Both the position numbers and the translations under genes were made by a program. Of a DNA stretch of 64,000 bases, positions 19,663-30,719 are shown in pieces. This DNA is from Symbiodinium natans (lineage: Eukaryota > Sar > Dinophyceae > Suessiales > Symbiodiniaceae), in assembly GCA_905221605.1 (NCBI GenBank), contig CAJNDS010002501.1, forward strand, positions 368,001 to 432,000, read 5' to 3'. The notes under the pieces were generated by a model that saw only the letters and a list, made by a program, of their open reading frames with translations, had not been told where the DNA came from and made no database searches. Each line of letters begins with the position of its first letter. Within the stretch, counting starts at the first letter, position 1.

Positions 19663-20989
19663 ACCCTAACCCCTCACAAATCCTGGTTGTTCTTCCCGAA
19701 GTACCTACCATTCAGGGCCCGACGAGCCCTACTCGGTTACCTGGTCTCTAGGTAGGGTTGGCTTTGGGCATTCTAGATGCGACAAGGCTTTTCCAGTGGC
19801 CTGGGAATAGAGATGGTACCTTTCTTGCTCTGAATACGGATTTTAAGATGTCCTTTGCGTGATACCTTAAACGTTTAAGTCCCCGGCACTTCTGCTGGAA
19901 AGCGCAGTGGGCACAACGCGTTGTTTTGTAAGTTTGGGCTTCGGGTCCATGCAGGGTGTCGGGGCAGTTTGGGTTTCCGATGTTCCTGCTTTCTGTAGAG
20001 ATTTGGGGGGGGGGGGGGGGTTTACGAGAACAGGGGACCCCCAATATAAAGCCCCAAAAAAATCCTAAGACCACTGCAGCCCCAAAACCCTAAAAGCCTC
20101 AAAAACCACCAAAATCCCCCAAAGCCCCCAAAGCCCCTGAGCCCCTAAACCCCCTAAAGTTGCAAAACCTCCTAGAGTCTCTGAACCCTAAAGCCCCTAA
20201 AGCCCCCAAAGCCCCGAAACCCCCTCAAGCCCCCAAGCCCTACAAACCCTAAACCCCTAAGGCCCGGAAACTCCTAACCCTTAAACCCTGAGCCCTCACG
20301 CCCTAAACCCTGAAACCCAGAAACCCCAAGCTACTATTTGCTTAAGAACCCCAACAGAATAAACAATGGTAATCCCTATATTACCCTAAACCCTAAACCC
20401 TAAAGCCTTAACCCTTAACCCTTAAACCCCAAGCCCCCACGAGGTTCCTGGCACCCTCCTTCACCCAGAGGGCAGTGACCGGCGGCATCGCCACGACGGA
20501 AGCTCGGTGCAAAGGGTGTCAGCCCTTACATGAAGTGCGGTATATATCTCTTGTACCCCCAAAAGGACACCAGGCATATACACTCACCAAAATAAAAAGG
20601 AACCTTATATACACTCACCAAAAACAGTATAATATATACCCTGCTTCACATGGCCTCCCCTCCAAGAGGGTGGTTACAATGGCCTTTAGTTTTAGCGCTT
20701 AGCGTTTAGGTTTCGGGTTTAGGGTTTCGAGTTCAGGGTTTCGGTTTTAGGGTTTAGGGTTTAGCCTGTAAAAAGATAGTCATCCTACGCAGGGTTTCGG
20801 GTTTAAGGGCTTGGGGTTCAGGGTCTTGGGGTCTTTCGGGCTTTTGGCTCTCCATCTTGGGACCTTCGGGGATTTAGGGTTTAGGGTTTTCGGTTAGGAT
20901 GGGCTCCTGGCATTGAGGAGCCGGGGGTTGCGGACTTAAGGCTGCCAAGCTGGTGGTCAATAACCCCAAACCGAAAGTCGTTTAGTCGT

Positions 20990-21187
20990 TTAGGCTCGAG
21001 CAAGCTGCAAGTGACATACGAGCTCTACCGGGCTCTTTTGCGCAGGAGTTTGGGGCCAGCCTGCTTTGAAGATTAGACCATGAAATGCTACATGCTGCAG
21101 CGTTTCTTGTGGCGTGACCTCATGGGCCCCAGTACTTTTTTGCCAGCTGTCAGAACCGCGGCACGCATCTCGCACTGATGATGAAAG
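20990..21187 (-). CDS. 65-residue terminal exon, unknown protein
   Basis: Minus strand, acceptor GGGCTGAG|, 66 codons ending TAA (20990-20992). Reads SSSVRDACRGSDSWQKSTGA, then EVTPQETLQHVAFHGLIFKA and SPVELVCHLQLARA. Preceded on its 5' side by a CCCTAAA/TTTGGGG tract typical of introns here. Confidence 0.5.
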   Translation of the reverse strand, partial: LSSSVRDACRGSDSWQKSTGAHEVTPQETLQHVAFHGLIFKAGWPQTPAQKSPVELVCHLQLARA

Positions 21188-21710
21188 CTCAGCCCGTAAC
21201 CCTAAACAACAAACCCCCAAACCCCAAACCCCAAACCCCAAACCCCCAACCCCAAAAGCCAAAACCCAAAACCCTAAACCCGTAGCTTAACCGATAACAC
21301 GCGGTACCCGAGGATCATCTGCCCTATGCTACTCTCTGAAGGAAGTGACAAATCCTTGTGAACCACATACAAAAAGCCCACAAACCCTAAAACCATAGAC
21401 CTAAACCTTAGGGTTTAGGGTTTAGGGTTTCGGGCTTAGGCCAGGAGGAAAGCTTCGCCACAGAAATACAGGAGCCTAGATACCTACCAACACAATTGCC
21501 TTGCAATCCCCTAAACCCTAAACCGTAAACCCTAAACCTCAAACCCCAACCCCTATCGTCACAATGCACTACCCCAAATGCCCAACCGAAACTCTAAACC
21601 CTAAACCCATTCAAGTTAAATAGCCCCTTATGAAAGAACCTTATTGGCGTCTGGCTTTTCTGCTTCATCCCAGGTTTGGGGTTTAGGGCTTTGGGTTTAG
21701 GGTTTAGGCT

Positions 21711-21808
21711 GGGATGTTTTCCCTTGCACTAACAGTCCTTAATAGGGATTCTAGTACCCCCTCCTTTTGCATGCCCATTAAGGACTGTTAGTATAAGGGG
21801 GAACATCC
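21711..21808. mobile_element. Hairpin element, family B (copy 2)
   Basis: GGGATGTTTTCCC..ACTAACAGTCCTTAATAGGG pairs with CCCATTAAGGACTGTTAGTA..GGGGGAACATCC. Confidence 0.75.
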
Positions 21809-21916
21809 AAAGGTTTAGGCACCATCTAGATAGGTTAGGTGTGCCTACCCAGACCCCTGGGAGGATCTAAAAAGTCGAGTTTTTGAGGGCGCCTAGGCAT
21901 GACCCAACAGTAGTAG

Positions 21917-22045
21917 GTTTAGGGTTTAGGGTTTAGGGTTTAGGGTTTAGGGTTTAGGGTTTAGGGTTTAGGGTTTAGGGTTTAGGGTTTAGGGTTTAGG
22001 GTTTAGGGCGTAGGGCTTAGGGCTTAGGGCTTAGGGTTTAGGTTC
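21917..22045 (+). repeat. TTTAGGG array with CTTAGGG tail
   Basis: About 18 units; the last four are CTTAGGG variants. Confidence 0.95.
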
Positions 22046-22103
22046 TACAGTTGAACCTCCCAGGGCTCCGAGTAAGGGTCATGCCTACTCCCACCGGCAA
22101 GGC

Positions 22104-22159
22104 ACCCGATAAACCCCAAAAAGGCTAAGGATCTAAAGCTACAGTAAAGCACCACAAAG
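22104..22159 (+). mobile_element. Family-A element, 5'-truncated (copy 5)
   Basis: Only the conserved 3' half remains, from CCCGATAAACCCC to CACCACAAAG. Confidence 0.7.
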
Positions 22160-22284
22160 TACTCGCAGCCAAAATGGACGGAAGCTTGTTTTGACATCTG
22201 CCCACTTGGCCGGCCTGCACCCTACGCCCGAAACCCGAAACCGAAACATGTCCTGAGACCTATAATGAGTCTTTGCTCATAGCC

Positions 22285-22326
22285 ATGGCGGCGCCTTTCT
22301 CAAGCTCAAGAGCCCTCAACGCTCCG
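22285..22326 (+). CDS. Candidate first exon
   Basis: ATG after TTGCTCATAGCC, MAAPFSSSRALNAP, donor GCTCCG|GTAACT. Short, so only modest support. Confidence 0.3.
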
Positions 22327-22534
22327 GTAACTTTATCTCTCGAAGTCCTGACTTCATCCCTAGAATGGTGATAGCGTTTAGGGTTTGGGGCTTCTTATAT
22401 CAATAAGACCGACATGCAAAAGCAGGGTTTAGGGTTTAGGGTTTATGGGAAGACAATGCTCTTCAAAAAAAAGTAGCTGTCTCGGAAGGCCCAGCTATAG
22501 ACCACGTGCCCCTGCACCCTACATTGAGCCTCCA

Positions 22535-22692
22535 ACCCTAAAAGGGTGGCTATGTGGGCCCCTAATATGGTCCCTTACCTCCTTTAAAGGGTTCTGAAGT
22601 AGGGGCCCTTTGGGGTTCTAGAGGGTATGTTAGGGGTCCAGAACGGGTCCCCCTTTAAGGGCCCAAACTCAGGGACCATGTAACTACCCCAA
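22535..22692. mobile_element. Inverted-end element (GGGTGGCTATGTGGG / GGACCATGTAACTACCCC)
   Basis: Ends are imperfect inverted repeats around AGGGTTCTGAAGTAGGGGCC; related half copies at 18730 and 36345. Confidence 0.5.
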
Positions 22693-23299
22693 GAACCCCC
22701 CCCCCCCCCCCCACTCAGTTTGTGTGCTGCCGGACCTTATGCTCCACAAGAGTCAGATACACCAACCAAAAGTTCCTCGCCACCCCCGAGACAGCCACCC
22801 TAAACCCTAAACCTAAACCCTAAACACTGAACCCTGAACCCTGAACCCTGAACCCTGAACCCTGAACCCTAAACCCTAAACCCTAAACCCCAAGAACCGA
22901 AACCGCGATCTTCCTTCATCCTAACCCCAGCTCAAGCCTCTCAAGCGTTGTGCTGGCCAAGAGAAAGCATAGACCCAAAAGCAATCTAGGAATAGAATTA
23001 GTGTTACCGGTTATGATCCCGAATAAGGACTGTTAGTAAGGGGGAACATCCCAATGTTAGTTAGAACTTTATGTCTAGGATTTTACAATAGGGTCCTTCA
23101 GGGAGGCGGGTTCATGGGGGTAGGTACCCAGGGAACCTTCGGGAAGCTTCGGGCGCACTACAAAGTAGTGGGTGGTATTAGGGAGCCTTGGGTTGCATAG
23201 CCCCCTTGAACCCCCCTCCCTTAAGAACTCTCTACACTGGGCTTACAGGGACTCATAAGGAAACCTGAACCTTCCAACAGAGGGAACAAGGGCCTACTC

Positions 23300-23405
23300 C
23301 AGTCTTCTGTGGAATCTGCTCCCTCAACCCTAAACCCTGACCCTAAACCCTAAACCCTAAACCCTAAACCCTAAACCCTAGAAACAGTCTTCTATAGAAT
23401 CTGCT
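23300..23405. repeat. CCCTAAA array flanked by a 21-bp direct duplication
   Basis: CAGTCTTCTGTGGAATCTGCT (23300-23320) recurs as CAGTCTTCTATAGAATCTGCT (23385-23405), either side of the array. On the minus strand the right copy ends an open frame (SHCVDGSFSSRFYRRL), so the duplicated segment may be exon sequence. Confidence 0.6.
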
Positions 23406-24838
23406 TGAGAAGCTGCCATCTACGCAGTGGGAGGCCCCTTCCACTCGCCCCAGGCTTGCCCCGTGAGGCCGTCCTCAGGCTGAGTTTTCGGTCCTAAACC
23501 CTAACCCCAAAAGTTTATGGTTTAGGGGCTTAGGGTTTAGGGTTGTAGCGGTTTTGGGTTTAGGGTTGTAGGGGTTGAGGGTTTAGGGGTTTAGGGGTGT
23601 AGGGGTTTAGGGTTTAAGGTTTAGGGTTTAGGTTTCAGGATGCAGTGCTGCGGGGTTTGGCCTTGAAGTTGTCTGCTTTGGGAATTTAGAACTGAGGGCT
23701 TGAGGCCTAGGGCCACAGGCCCCACAGACCAAAGCCGTATAAACCCCAAACGCCCAAACAGGTCTGGGGTCTTGGGTTTAGGGTGTAGGGTTTGGGTTTA
23801 GGGTCGGCCTAGGCCTTAAGCCCTGTAAACCCCAAGACCTAAACTCCACGACTCAAACTCCGAACTGCAATGCCACAAGCCCGGAAACGCTTAGCCAGTA
23901 GGGAGCTGCTTCGCTCTTTGCCAGTCTAAACAGAGCCTTTGGGGTCTATATGGCTTTGGAGTTTAGAGTTTAGAGTTTTGGGTTTAGGGTTGGGGGTTGA
24001 GGGTCTTTATGGCTTTGGATTTTGCAGTTTAGAAAGGCTTAAGGTTGTCTTCGATCCTTTCCCTGTTTTGGCCTGTCCTGGCTCCAGATGAGAATGTAAT
24101 GTGTGAGAGTCCCTGTGAAGATACCCAATCATTCTACTAGTGGGGCATTTATGTTTAGGGTACCCCAATGCGGACGAACTGTAGAGAACTGCCCGTAGAT
24201 CTTTTGAACCCTAGACCCTAAATCCCTCTTCTCTAAACCACCTAAACCCTAAACCCTAAACCCTAAACCCTAGCCCCAAACCCTACACTTGACCCGAAAC
24301 ACAAAACAAACCGTGTCTTAAGGTGCACTTGCAAGTTGCAAGTCGACAGGCTCAGGTGTTTCTTATTAGGTCCTTAAGGGAGGGGGTCTAAGCCTGAAAA
24401 AGCCTCACAAGACAAGCTAATGCTAAATCCTAAACCCTAAACCCCGAAGCCCTAACCCCTAAGCCCTAAACCCTACGCGCCCCTCATGGAGCCCCCCCTC
24501 CCTTGCAATTAGAACGTCTGAAGCAAAACAAGAGGGGGCTGATGGAAGTAGAGTTTGTGCTGTGTGCCGTTCTAGATTCACTTGTCACACTGATAGAACG
24601 GCAGGACCCCCGAATGTGTTTTCGCGTTTAAAGTTTTGTTCCATTTTGATTTAACCTGATAATACTCGTATATATATAAAATATTTCGACCATTTTAATC
24701 ATTGAATATGTTCAAATAACAGCTTTCTAGTCTCCTCTTTTCTGCAGGAGGCCACGACCAGAACGAAATGCTATCCAAGGACTCTATGCAGGAGGTTCTT
24801 CTACATTCTGTTCGTTTAGGAAAGTAGATAAGCTGTAC

Positions 24839-24839
24839 C

Positions 24840-24902
<63 letters not shown>
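24839..24902. repeat. (GAT)n microsatellite
   Basis: About 21 GAT units; they encode poly-Ile or poly-Asp depending on frame. A minus-strand frame continues from it to LSTFLNEQNVEEPPA and a stop at 24784. Confidence 0.9.
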
Positions 24903-25068
24903 CGGTGAAGGTGATAGTGATACTAATGATGGCGATGGTGTTGGTGATGGTACTGCTTTGTAGAAGCGCTGATGTCAGTTCCCACAATGTGACCCTTAAC
25001 CCTAAACCCTAAACCCAAACCCTAAACCGTAAGCCCCAAGCCCTAAACCCTAGCCCGAAACCCTAAAC

Positions 25069-25156
25069 CTGTCCCGGGGCTCCGGCGAAGAGCCACATGA
25101 GCGAGATGGCGACCATGGCCAGGCGTCCGTTGGCAAGCTCGGCATTCAAAGAGCGC
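25069..25156 (-). CDS. Light-harvesting complex protein, exon with third-helix motif
   Basis: Minus strand, 1+87 nt, acceptor AACCCAG| and donor GGACAG|GTTTAGGG. Encodes RSLNAELANGRLAMVAISL then MWLFAGAPGQ. The core ELANGRLAMVAI is the signature of the third transmembrane helix of chlorophyll-binding LHC/FCP proteins, where Glu and Asn ligate chlorophyll Mg and Arg forms an inter-helix salt bridge. LHC proteins capture light in the thylakoid membrane and pass energy to the photosystems. Residues after the helix start differ from the usual IGMFFQ pattern, so this may be a divergent member or a fragment. Heptamer-derived DNA flanks both sides. Other exons of this gene were not located nearby. 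Confidence 0.7.
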
Positions 25157-25671
25157 CTGGGTTCTGGGTTGCGGGTGTCGGGCTCAGGGTGCAGAGTAAG
25201 GTTCCAAAGCCCCCCAAACCCCAAGCCCGAAACCCTAAACCCCAAACCGTAAACCTCAAACCCTAAACCCTAAAACCCTGAACCCGAGTTTAGGTTCTAG
25301 GGGCTTTAACAGCCCCAGCAAGAAAGCAAGGTTCAGGGTTCAGGGTTTAGGGTTTCGGGTTTCGGGCTAAGGGCATAGGGCTTACAGGTTAGCGTGAATT
25401 GTGGTATACAATCACTTGCCATGGGTGAGTTGGAACCCTGTAAGCCCTATACGCATATAAGCCTTATAAACCTACATGCGCTACAAGCCGAAAAACCCTA
25501 CAAACCTATCAATCAGCCCTACAAAGACCTTTATATAGCCCGAAGAAGGTAGAATGCCAAGAAGCCCTACAGCGCGAACAAACCCATGCAAACCCTGCAC
25601 TCTCGCACGGGGATGAGGATCCTAGGTTCTCGGCTTCGGTCTCTAACAGCCCAAGGGTTGCGTTTCTATTT

Positions 25672-25806
25672 CTAGGGTTTAGGGTTTAGGGGTTAGGGGT
25701 TAGGGGTTAGGGGTTAGGGGTTAGGGGTTTAGGGTTTAGGGTTTAGGGTTTAGGGTTTAGGGTTTAGGGTTTAGGGTTTAGGGTTTAGGGTTTAGGGTTT
25801 AGGGAG
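25672..25806 (+). repeat. TTTAGGG array with a TTAGGGG block
   Basis: Six TTAGGGG units (25689-25725) lie between TTTAGGG units, a clean local switch of repeat type. Confidence 0.95.
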
Positions 25807-26185
25807 AGGGTTGGGGGGAGGGGGGGGATTTGCCACCCCAGAGCCCTCGGAACGGAACGCCGGAACGGAACGGAACTTTGATCGCATTTTGTGTCTTGCT
25901 GGCTGCTGGGGTTGCACAGCTGGGGTAATCAACCCTTTGAACCCCTGCCTGAGCCCCGGACCCCAAACCCCAATTCTAAACCCTGAAGCCTGAAGCCTGA
26001 ACCCTGAACCCAAACCCTAAACCCTAAACCCTAAACCCTAAAGCCTAACCCTAAACCCTAAACCCTAAACCCTAAACCCTAAACGCACATGACGGAGATG
26101 AGCCCCCCAAACACAGCTTGCGCCATCCCGGGGCCGCCACTTGCGCTTCTCAGGATCAACGATCATCCTTAGCAGCATGGCTTGG

Positions 26186-26330
26186 GGTTTAGGGTTTAGG
26201 GTTTAGGGTTTAGGGTTTAGGGTTTAGGGTTTAGGGTTTAGGGTTTAGGGTTTAGGGTTTAGGGTTTAGGGTTTAGGGTTTAGGGTTTAGGGTTTAGGGT
26301 TTGGGGTTCAGGGTTAAGGGTTTAGAGGTT
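26186..26330 (+). repeat. TTTAGGG array
   Basis: About 18 perfect units followed by degenerate ones. Confidence 0.97.
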
Positions 26331-26370
26331 AGGGTTTGGGGTTCAGGGCTAAGGGTTTAAAGTTTAGGGG

Positions 26371-26441
26371 GCTTCCGCGCATCTTCGGCTGCGGGGTCTT
26401 CGAGCAATCCCTGATTAGCACTCCACGCTCCTCAGAAGCAC
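26371..26441 (-). CDS. Candidate exon
   Basis: Minus strand, acceptor ACTTGGCAG|, 2+69 nt: ASEERGVLIRDCSKTPQPKM. Donor unresolved. Confidence 0.4.
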
Positions 26442-26654
26442 CTGCCAAGTTTCAGGTATCTAGATGTTAATGGGTTCCAGGGTCCCTTTTCGGGACCCCG
26501 ATAGAGTACGGCGCCCTTACAAGAAGGACGCCGATTTTGAGAAACTACGAGATGTAGCATGTCAATGGAGCTTCAAGAAAATCGTACAGCTCCTACAAGG
26601 ACCCTAAACCCTAAACCCTAAACCCTAAGCCTCTAAACCCTAAATATCACCTCG

Positions 26655-26792
26655 ACCCCGAGAGCCCTCAAGAGAAGATACTTGGGGAATAAGGAAAGGG
26701 TGGTTGCAGGGTTCTGTTCTGGCACATGTACACCGTCAACCCTGCTTGAGAACTCGAACTCGAAAACGCTGAAGTCCTCAGTGCCCCCTCAT
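26655..26792 (+). CDS. Candidate exon, 46 codons
   Basis: Open from about 26655: PRALKRRYLGNKERVVAGFC then PSTLLENSNSKTLKSSVPPH. Donor CCTCAT|GTTTAGGG coincides with the start of a TTTAGGG array. The acceptor is uncertain (possibly CCCGAGAG|). Confidence 0.45.
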
Positions 26793-27181
26793 GTTTAGGG
26801 TTTAGGGTTTAGGGTTTAGGGCTTAGGGTTTAGGGTTTAGGGTTTAGGGTTTAGGGTTTAGGGTTTAGGGTTTAGGGTTTAGGGTTTAGGGAGCCCCAAA
26901 CACCTCTCCAAACTCCAGCCCCAAGCCTAAGCCTAGTTGAGGGTTTTGGGCTTAGGGTCTTCCGAACCCCGAAACCTCCCTAAACCTGAAACCCTAAACC
27001 CTAAACCCCAAACCCTAAACCCTAAACCCTAAACCCAACCCCTAAACCCTAAACACTAAACCCTAAACCCTAAACCCCAACCCCGAAACCCCAAACCCTA
27101 AACCCGAAAACCACAGCCCCGCACCCTGAACCTGGGCTCCCTGGCGTGCCAGGCAGGAGTGCCAGGCGCCCCTTTCCAGTA

Positions 27182-27569
27182 TCATGGGTTCCCTACCCCC
27201 CCTCTGCAGTTTAAGGGTTAGGGTTTAGGGTTCACGGTTCACGGTTCAGGGTTCAGGTTCAGGGTTCAGGGTTCAAGGTTTAGGGTTTATAGGGTTTAGG
27301 GTCTACGGTGTAGGGTGTAGGGTGTAGGGTTAAGGGTTTAGGGTTCAGGGTTTAGGGGTTTTGTTCTAGTCTTGGGTTTAGAGTTTAGGGCTACGCCTTC
27401 CTAGGTTCCCCCCCATAATTAAGGACTAGTGAGGGATAATTCTGCCTTAATAAAGGCTATTTAAGGGGGGGAACCTAGGGGGGGGGGGGGGAAACCCTAA
27501 ACCCTAAACCCTAAACCCTAAACCCTAAACCCTAAACCCTAAACCCGGGGGTCGTAGGGAAGCCCATGA
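27182..27569. mobile_element. Family-C element expanded by heptamers (copy 2)
   Basis: Ends TCATGGGTTCCCTAC and GTAGGGAAGCCCATGA are inverted and match the 110-bp copy at 9683. This copy is about 390 bp because degenerate TTTAGGG-type DNA (27210-27390) and a (CCCTAAA)7 array (27490-27546) lie inside. Confidence 0.55.
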
Positions 27570-27738
27570 CAGCAGCAAGACGGGCTTTGTGGGCTTTCGG
27601 GGTCGCAATATGATTGGATAAGGCATACGATCGAGTATGCAGGGTATAGGAGGTTCGGGGTGCAAGAGTCAGAATGGGGTTTCTAGGGTTTTCGGGTGTG
27701 TTTGGTGTGGGGGTTGAAGTAAGGGTGTCTAGGGTGTA

Positions 27739-27812
27739 CTAAACCCTAAACCCTAAACCCTAAACCCTAAACCCTAAACCCTAAACCCTAAACCCTAAAC
27801 CCTAAACCCTAA
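27739..27812 (-). repeat. CCCTAAA array
   Basis: Ten perfect units. Confidence 0.97.
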
Positions 27813-28214
27813 GCCCTGTAGGGTTTAGGTTTGTAGGCTTCGTGGGTGGTTGCAACACTTACGGCCCTAGGATAGCCGTCTCTACCCTAGACCCTAAACC
27901 CTGGAGAGCCCCTCTTTGGCAAGCATAACGCTCCGTATTAGAAAGCCGCAAGCCCTCGACACTAACCCCCCACACCCTAAACCCTAAACCCTAAACCCTA
28001 AACCCTAAACCCTAAACGCTAAACCCTAACCCCCTAAGCCCGAAACCCTAACCTAAACCCAGAAAGCCTTAAGCCCCTGAGCCCTAACCTTAACGCCCCT
28101 GAACCCTAAACCCGGAACCCCAACCCTACACCCAGAAAGCCCTAACCCCCTGAACCCCAACCCTATAAACCCAACCCCCATCCCTCAAAAGCACCGAGCT
28201 CCGAACCCTGTAAG

Positions 28215-28310
28215 CCCCCTAAACCCTAAACCCTAAACCCTAAACCCTAAACCCTAAACCCTAAACCCTAAACCCTAAACCCTAAACCCTAAACCCTAAA
28301 CCCTAAACCT
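28215..28310 (-). repeat. CCCTAAA array
   Basis: Thirteen perfect units. Confidence 0.97.
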
Positions 28311-28550
28311 GAACGGTCTATATAAACCCCAATAAAATTTTAAAATCCAATAAACCCTAGAAATCTTGAACCTGAACCCTACAAACCGCAAGACTTTAGA
28401 CCCCAGAGAAAACTAGAAACAAAAAGGGTGCCCCTTTTGGTTTGCAGGGGCTTCTAAGGGAACCCAAACCAAAAAAAACTAGGGGCCCTACTCTGGGTCC
28501 TCGTAGCCCTGGGTCCGAGGCCCTACTTTGGGTCCGAGGGGTCTGTAGAC

Positions 28551-28661
28551 TAGACCCGGGAGTAACCTAGGAATAAAAAGGGTACCCTTTTTGGTTTTAA
28601 GGGGATTATAAGGGAACCCCAACCCCAAAAAAAGGAAAAAAGGGCCTACTCCCGGTCCTAG
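28551..28661. mobile_element. Family-E element (copy 5)
   Basis: Inverted ends CTAGACCCGGGAGTAACC and CTACTCCCGGTCCTAG; preceded by a further copy at 28398-28506 and followed at once by a family-I element, giving a three-element cluster. Confidence 0.7.
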
Positions 28662-28662
28662 T

Positions 28663-28789
28663 ATAGGGGGTAGGATTAGGGGGACCCCTTGGGGATATAG
28701 ACCCTCTCATTAAGGTCCCTGTTTAAGAGAGCCAGAAGAGGGTTAAGAAGGGGTTCCCTTTTAAGGGTCCCCCTTATCCTACCTAGGAT
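28663..28789. mobile_element. Family-I element (copy 2)
   Basis: Near-identical to 8708-8833 across the whole length. Confidence 0.75.
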
Positions 28790-28972
28790 GGTAGAGACAG
28801 ATCCGAAGCCAGAAGACTCAGCCAAGATGCGCGGTAGTAGTTGCCCGGCTCAGTCGGATGCTGGGGCCTGGTCTTAAAGGAGTCAGGCTTCAGGGCTTAG
28901 GGCTTAGGGCTTAGGGCTTGTAGGGCTTAGGGCCCAGGGCTTAGGGCATAGGGTTTTCGGGTTTAGGGTTAG

Positions 28973-29040
28973 TGCTGCTGGCATTAAGTGTGGCTGGTGT
29001 TGCGTGCTGGCGTAAGCGTGCGTCAAGCTCTGAACCCTAA
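28973..29040 (+). CDS. Candidate terminal exon with a hydrophobic segment
   Basis: LLALSVAGVACWRKRASSSEP then TAA (29038-29040) reads like a membrane segment followed by a basic tail. Short and unsupported by neighbours. Confidence 0.25.
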
Positions 29041-29277
29041 ACCCTAAACCCCACACCCTGTACCCGGCTCCTAGTAAGGGACCAGGGTGTTTGGGGAGTA
29101 GGGATTTAAAAACCCCTAAGGGGAAAGTCGGATAAGGTACCTGATCCCCTCATTCCCTTACGAGGGACATGGTAACCGCGCAGGGCTTAGGCCCGAAAAC
29201 CTAAACCCTACAGGGTTTCCGAATGTAGGCTTCATAGCTTCTACCTAGACCTTAAATCCTAACCCTAAGGCTTCCTT

Positions 29278-29593
29278 CTCTGAGTCAGACTCGGGTGCCT
29301 GGCTGGCTTCGCACCACAAACCAAGCTTCCGCGATGTCTCCAGGATTCGGGCGTCGGAGTGTTCCCCCGTCACGAATATGTCCAGCAAGCCGCACATCTC
29401 AGCTTTTCGTCCTCGTGCTGCGCTGACATGCTCGCATCCTGTGAGCTCGCTCGCGGACGATGAACTTTAACTTGGGTAACTCCGTGGCTGCAAGCGTCTG
29501 TAACGCCAGCTGCTCCGACAACCCACCTTCCGCCACGGCCACAGCGAGAATGTCCTGGATGTCTAGACCTTTTCTCTTGGCCCAGGACTCATG
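29278..29593 (-). pseudogene. Coding-like remnant with a frame change
   Basis: Minus strand 29399-29593 is open for 64 codons (SWAKRKGLDIQDILAVAVAE, then LSEQLALQTLAATELPKLKF) before TGA at 29399-29401. An overlapping frame then carries KAEMCGLLDIFVTGEHSDAR and ILETSRKLGLWCEASQAP. Both halves look like one protein joined by a frameshift or by an intron I could not define. Family unknown. Confidence 0.4.
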
Positions 29594-29935
29594 TACACTT
29601 TACTAACTTTAAACTCGGAATATATGCTATGGGGTTCTGAAAGAACGGGGTTCAAAGGGGGAACCCTAGACCCCCTGAACCCCCATATGAACCCCGCCCT
29701 TGCGGACCCTAATTATGAGTATGGGATAGGAGGTCCTGAGGTTTGCATATGCCATCTTTGGCGTCCACCCGACTCGGAACTTTACAAGCCTAGCGTTTGC
29801 GGCTGAGGGTTTAGGGTTTAGGGTTTAGGGTTTAGGGTTTAGGGTTTAGGGATTAGATTCCCGCAAGTGAAAGCCCGCGGGCGACCCGAGGGGGTACGTG
29901 ACCCAACCTGATCTCATCTGCAGGCCCGTGCCGCT

Positions 29936-30127
29936 AGGGTTTAGGGTTTAGGGTTTAGGGTTTAGGGTTTAGGGTTTAGGGTTTAGGGTTTAGGGTTTAG
30001 GGTTTAGGGTTTAGGGTTTAGGGTTTAGGGTTTAGGGTTTAGGGTTTAGGGTTTAGGGTTTAGGGTTTAGGGTTTAGGGTTCAGAGTTTAGGGTTTAGGG
30101 TTTAGGGTTTAGGGTTTAGGGTTTAGG
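29936..30127 (+). repeat. Long TTTAGGG array
   Basis: About 27 units with one TTCAGAG variant. Confidence 0.97.
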
Positions 30128-30251
30128 GATCTGAGTTTAGGAAAATGCTGCCATAGAGATTCCAGAAAGGCCCCATATCTGCGATCATCCCACATGGACA
30201 CCTAGCTCAACCTCCCACGGCTCCCGAAGTCCCAAAGGAGTGTATGCATAG

Positions 30252-30362
30252 CTTTGTGGTGCTTTACTGTAACTTTAGATCCTTAGCCTTTTTGGGTTTA
30301 TTGGGATTCTTCATGAGGCAGCTAAAAGTTTAGTTTTTTGCTACCCTCCTAAGTGCAGCCAA
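30252..30362 (-). mobile_element. Family-A element, reverse orientation (copy 6)
   Basis: Full-length minus-strand copy. On its own strand CTAT precedes CTTGGCTGCAC and follows CACCACAAAG, a 4-bp duplication. Confidence 0.75.
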
Positions 30363-30639
30363 GATAGTCTGGGAGTCGAGGACCACCTGCCCAGTCATGC
30401 CTTTCACCCCTCATCCCAAAACCCCAAGACCCTCAAAGCCCTACCAAAAATCCTAAACTCTTAAAACCCTTAAAGCCCTGCATAACCCTGTATAACCCCT
30501 ACACGCTAAACCTTTGAAGCCCTATGTAAACCTTAAACCCTAAGCCCTACCGTCAAGCACCCAAAATCTTAACCCTAAACCCTTAACCCCACACCCTGAA
30601 ACCCTGAACCCTAAACCCTAAACCCTAAACACCCCGAAC

Positions 30640-30719
30640 CATGCTGACCCCTTCAACCGGGCAAACCTCCCTTGAGGCGTTGACGTGTTGATCAGAATCT
30701 CGTACATGCCGCACCAGGC
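30640..30719 (-). CDS. Candidate exon
   Basis: Minus strand, acceptor AGCACAGAG|, 78+2 nt: AWCGMYEILINTSTPQGRF then RLKGSA. Donor GCATG|GTTCGG. Confidence 0.5.

Noticed and set aside
24784-24987. 67-codon protein with poly-Ile
   Set aside because: Built on a (GAT)n microsatellite; only the last 15 codons look protein-like.
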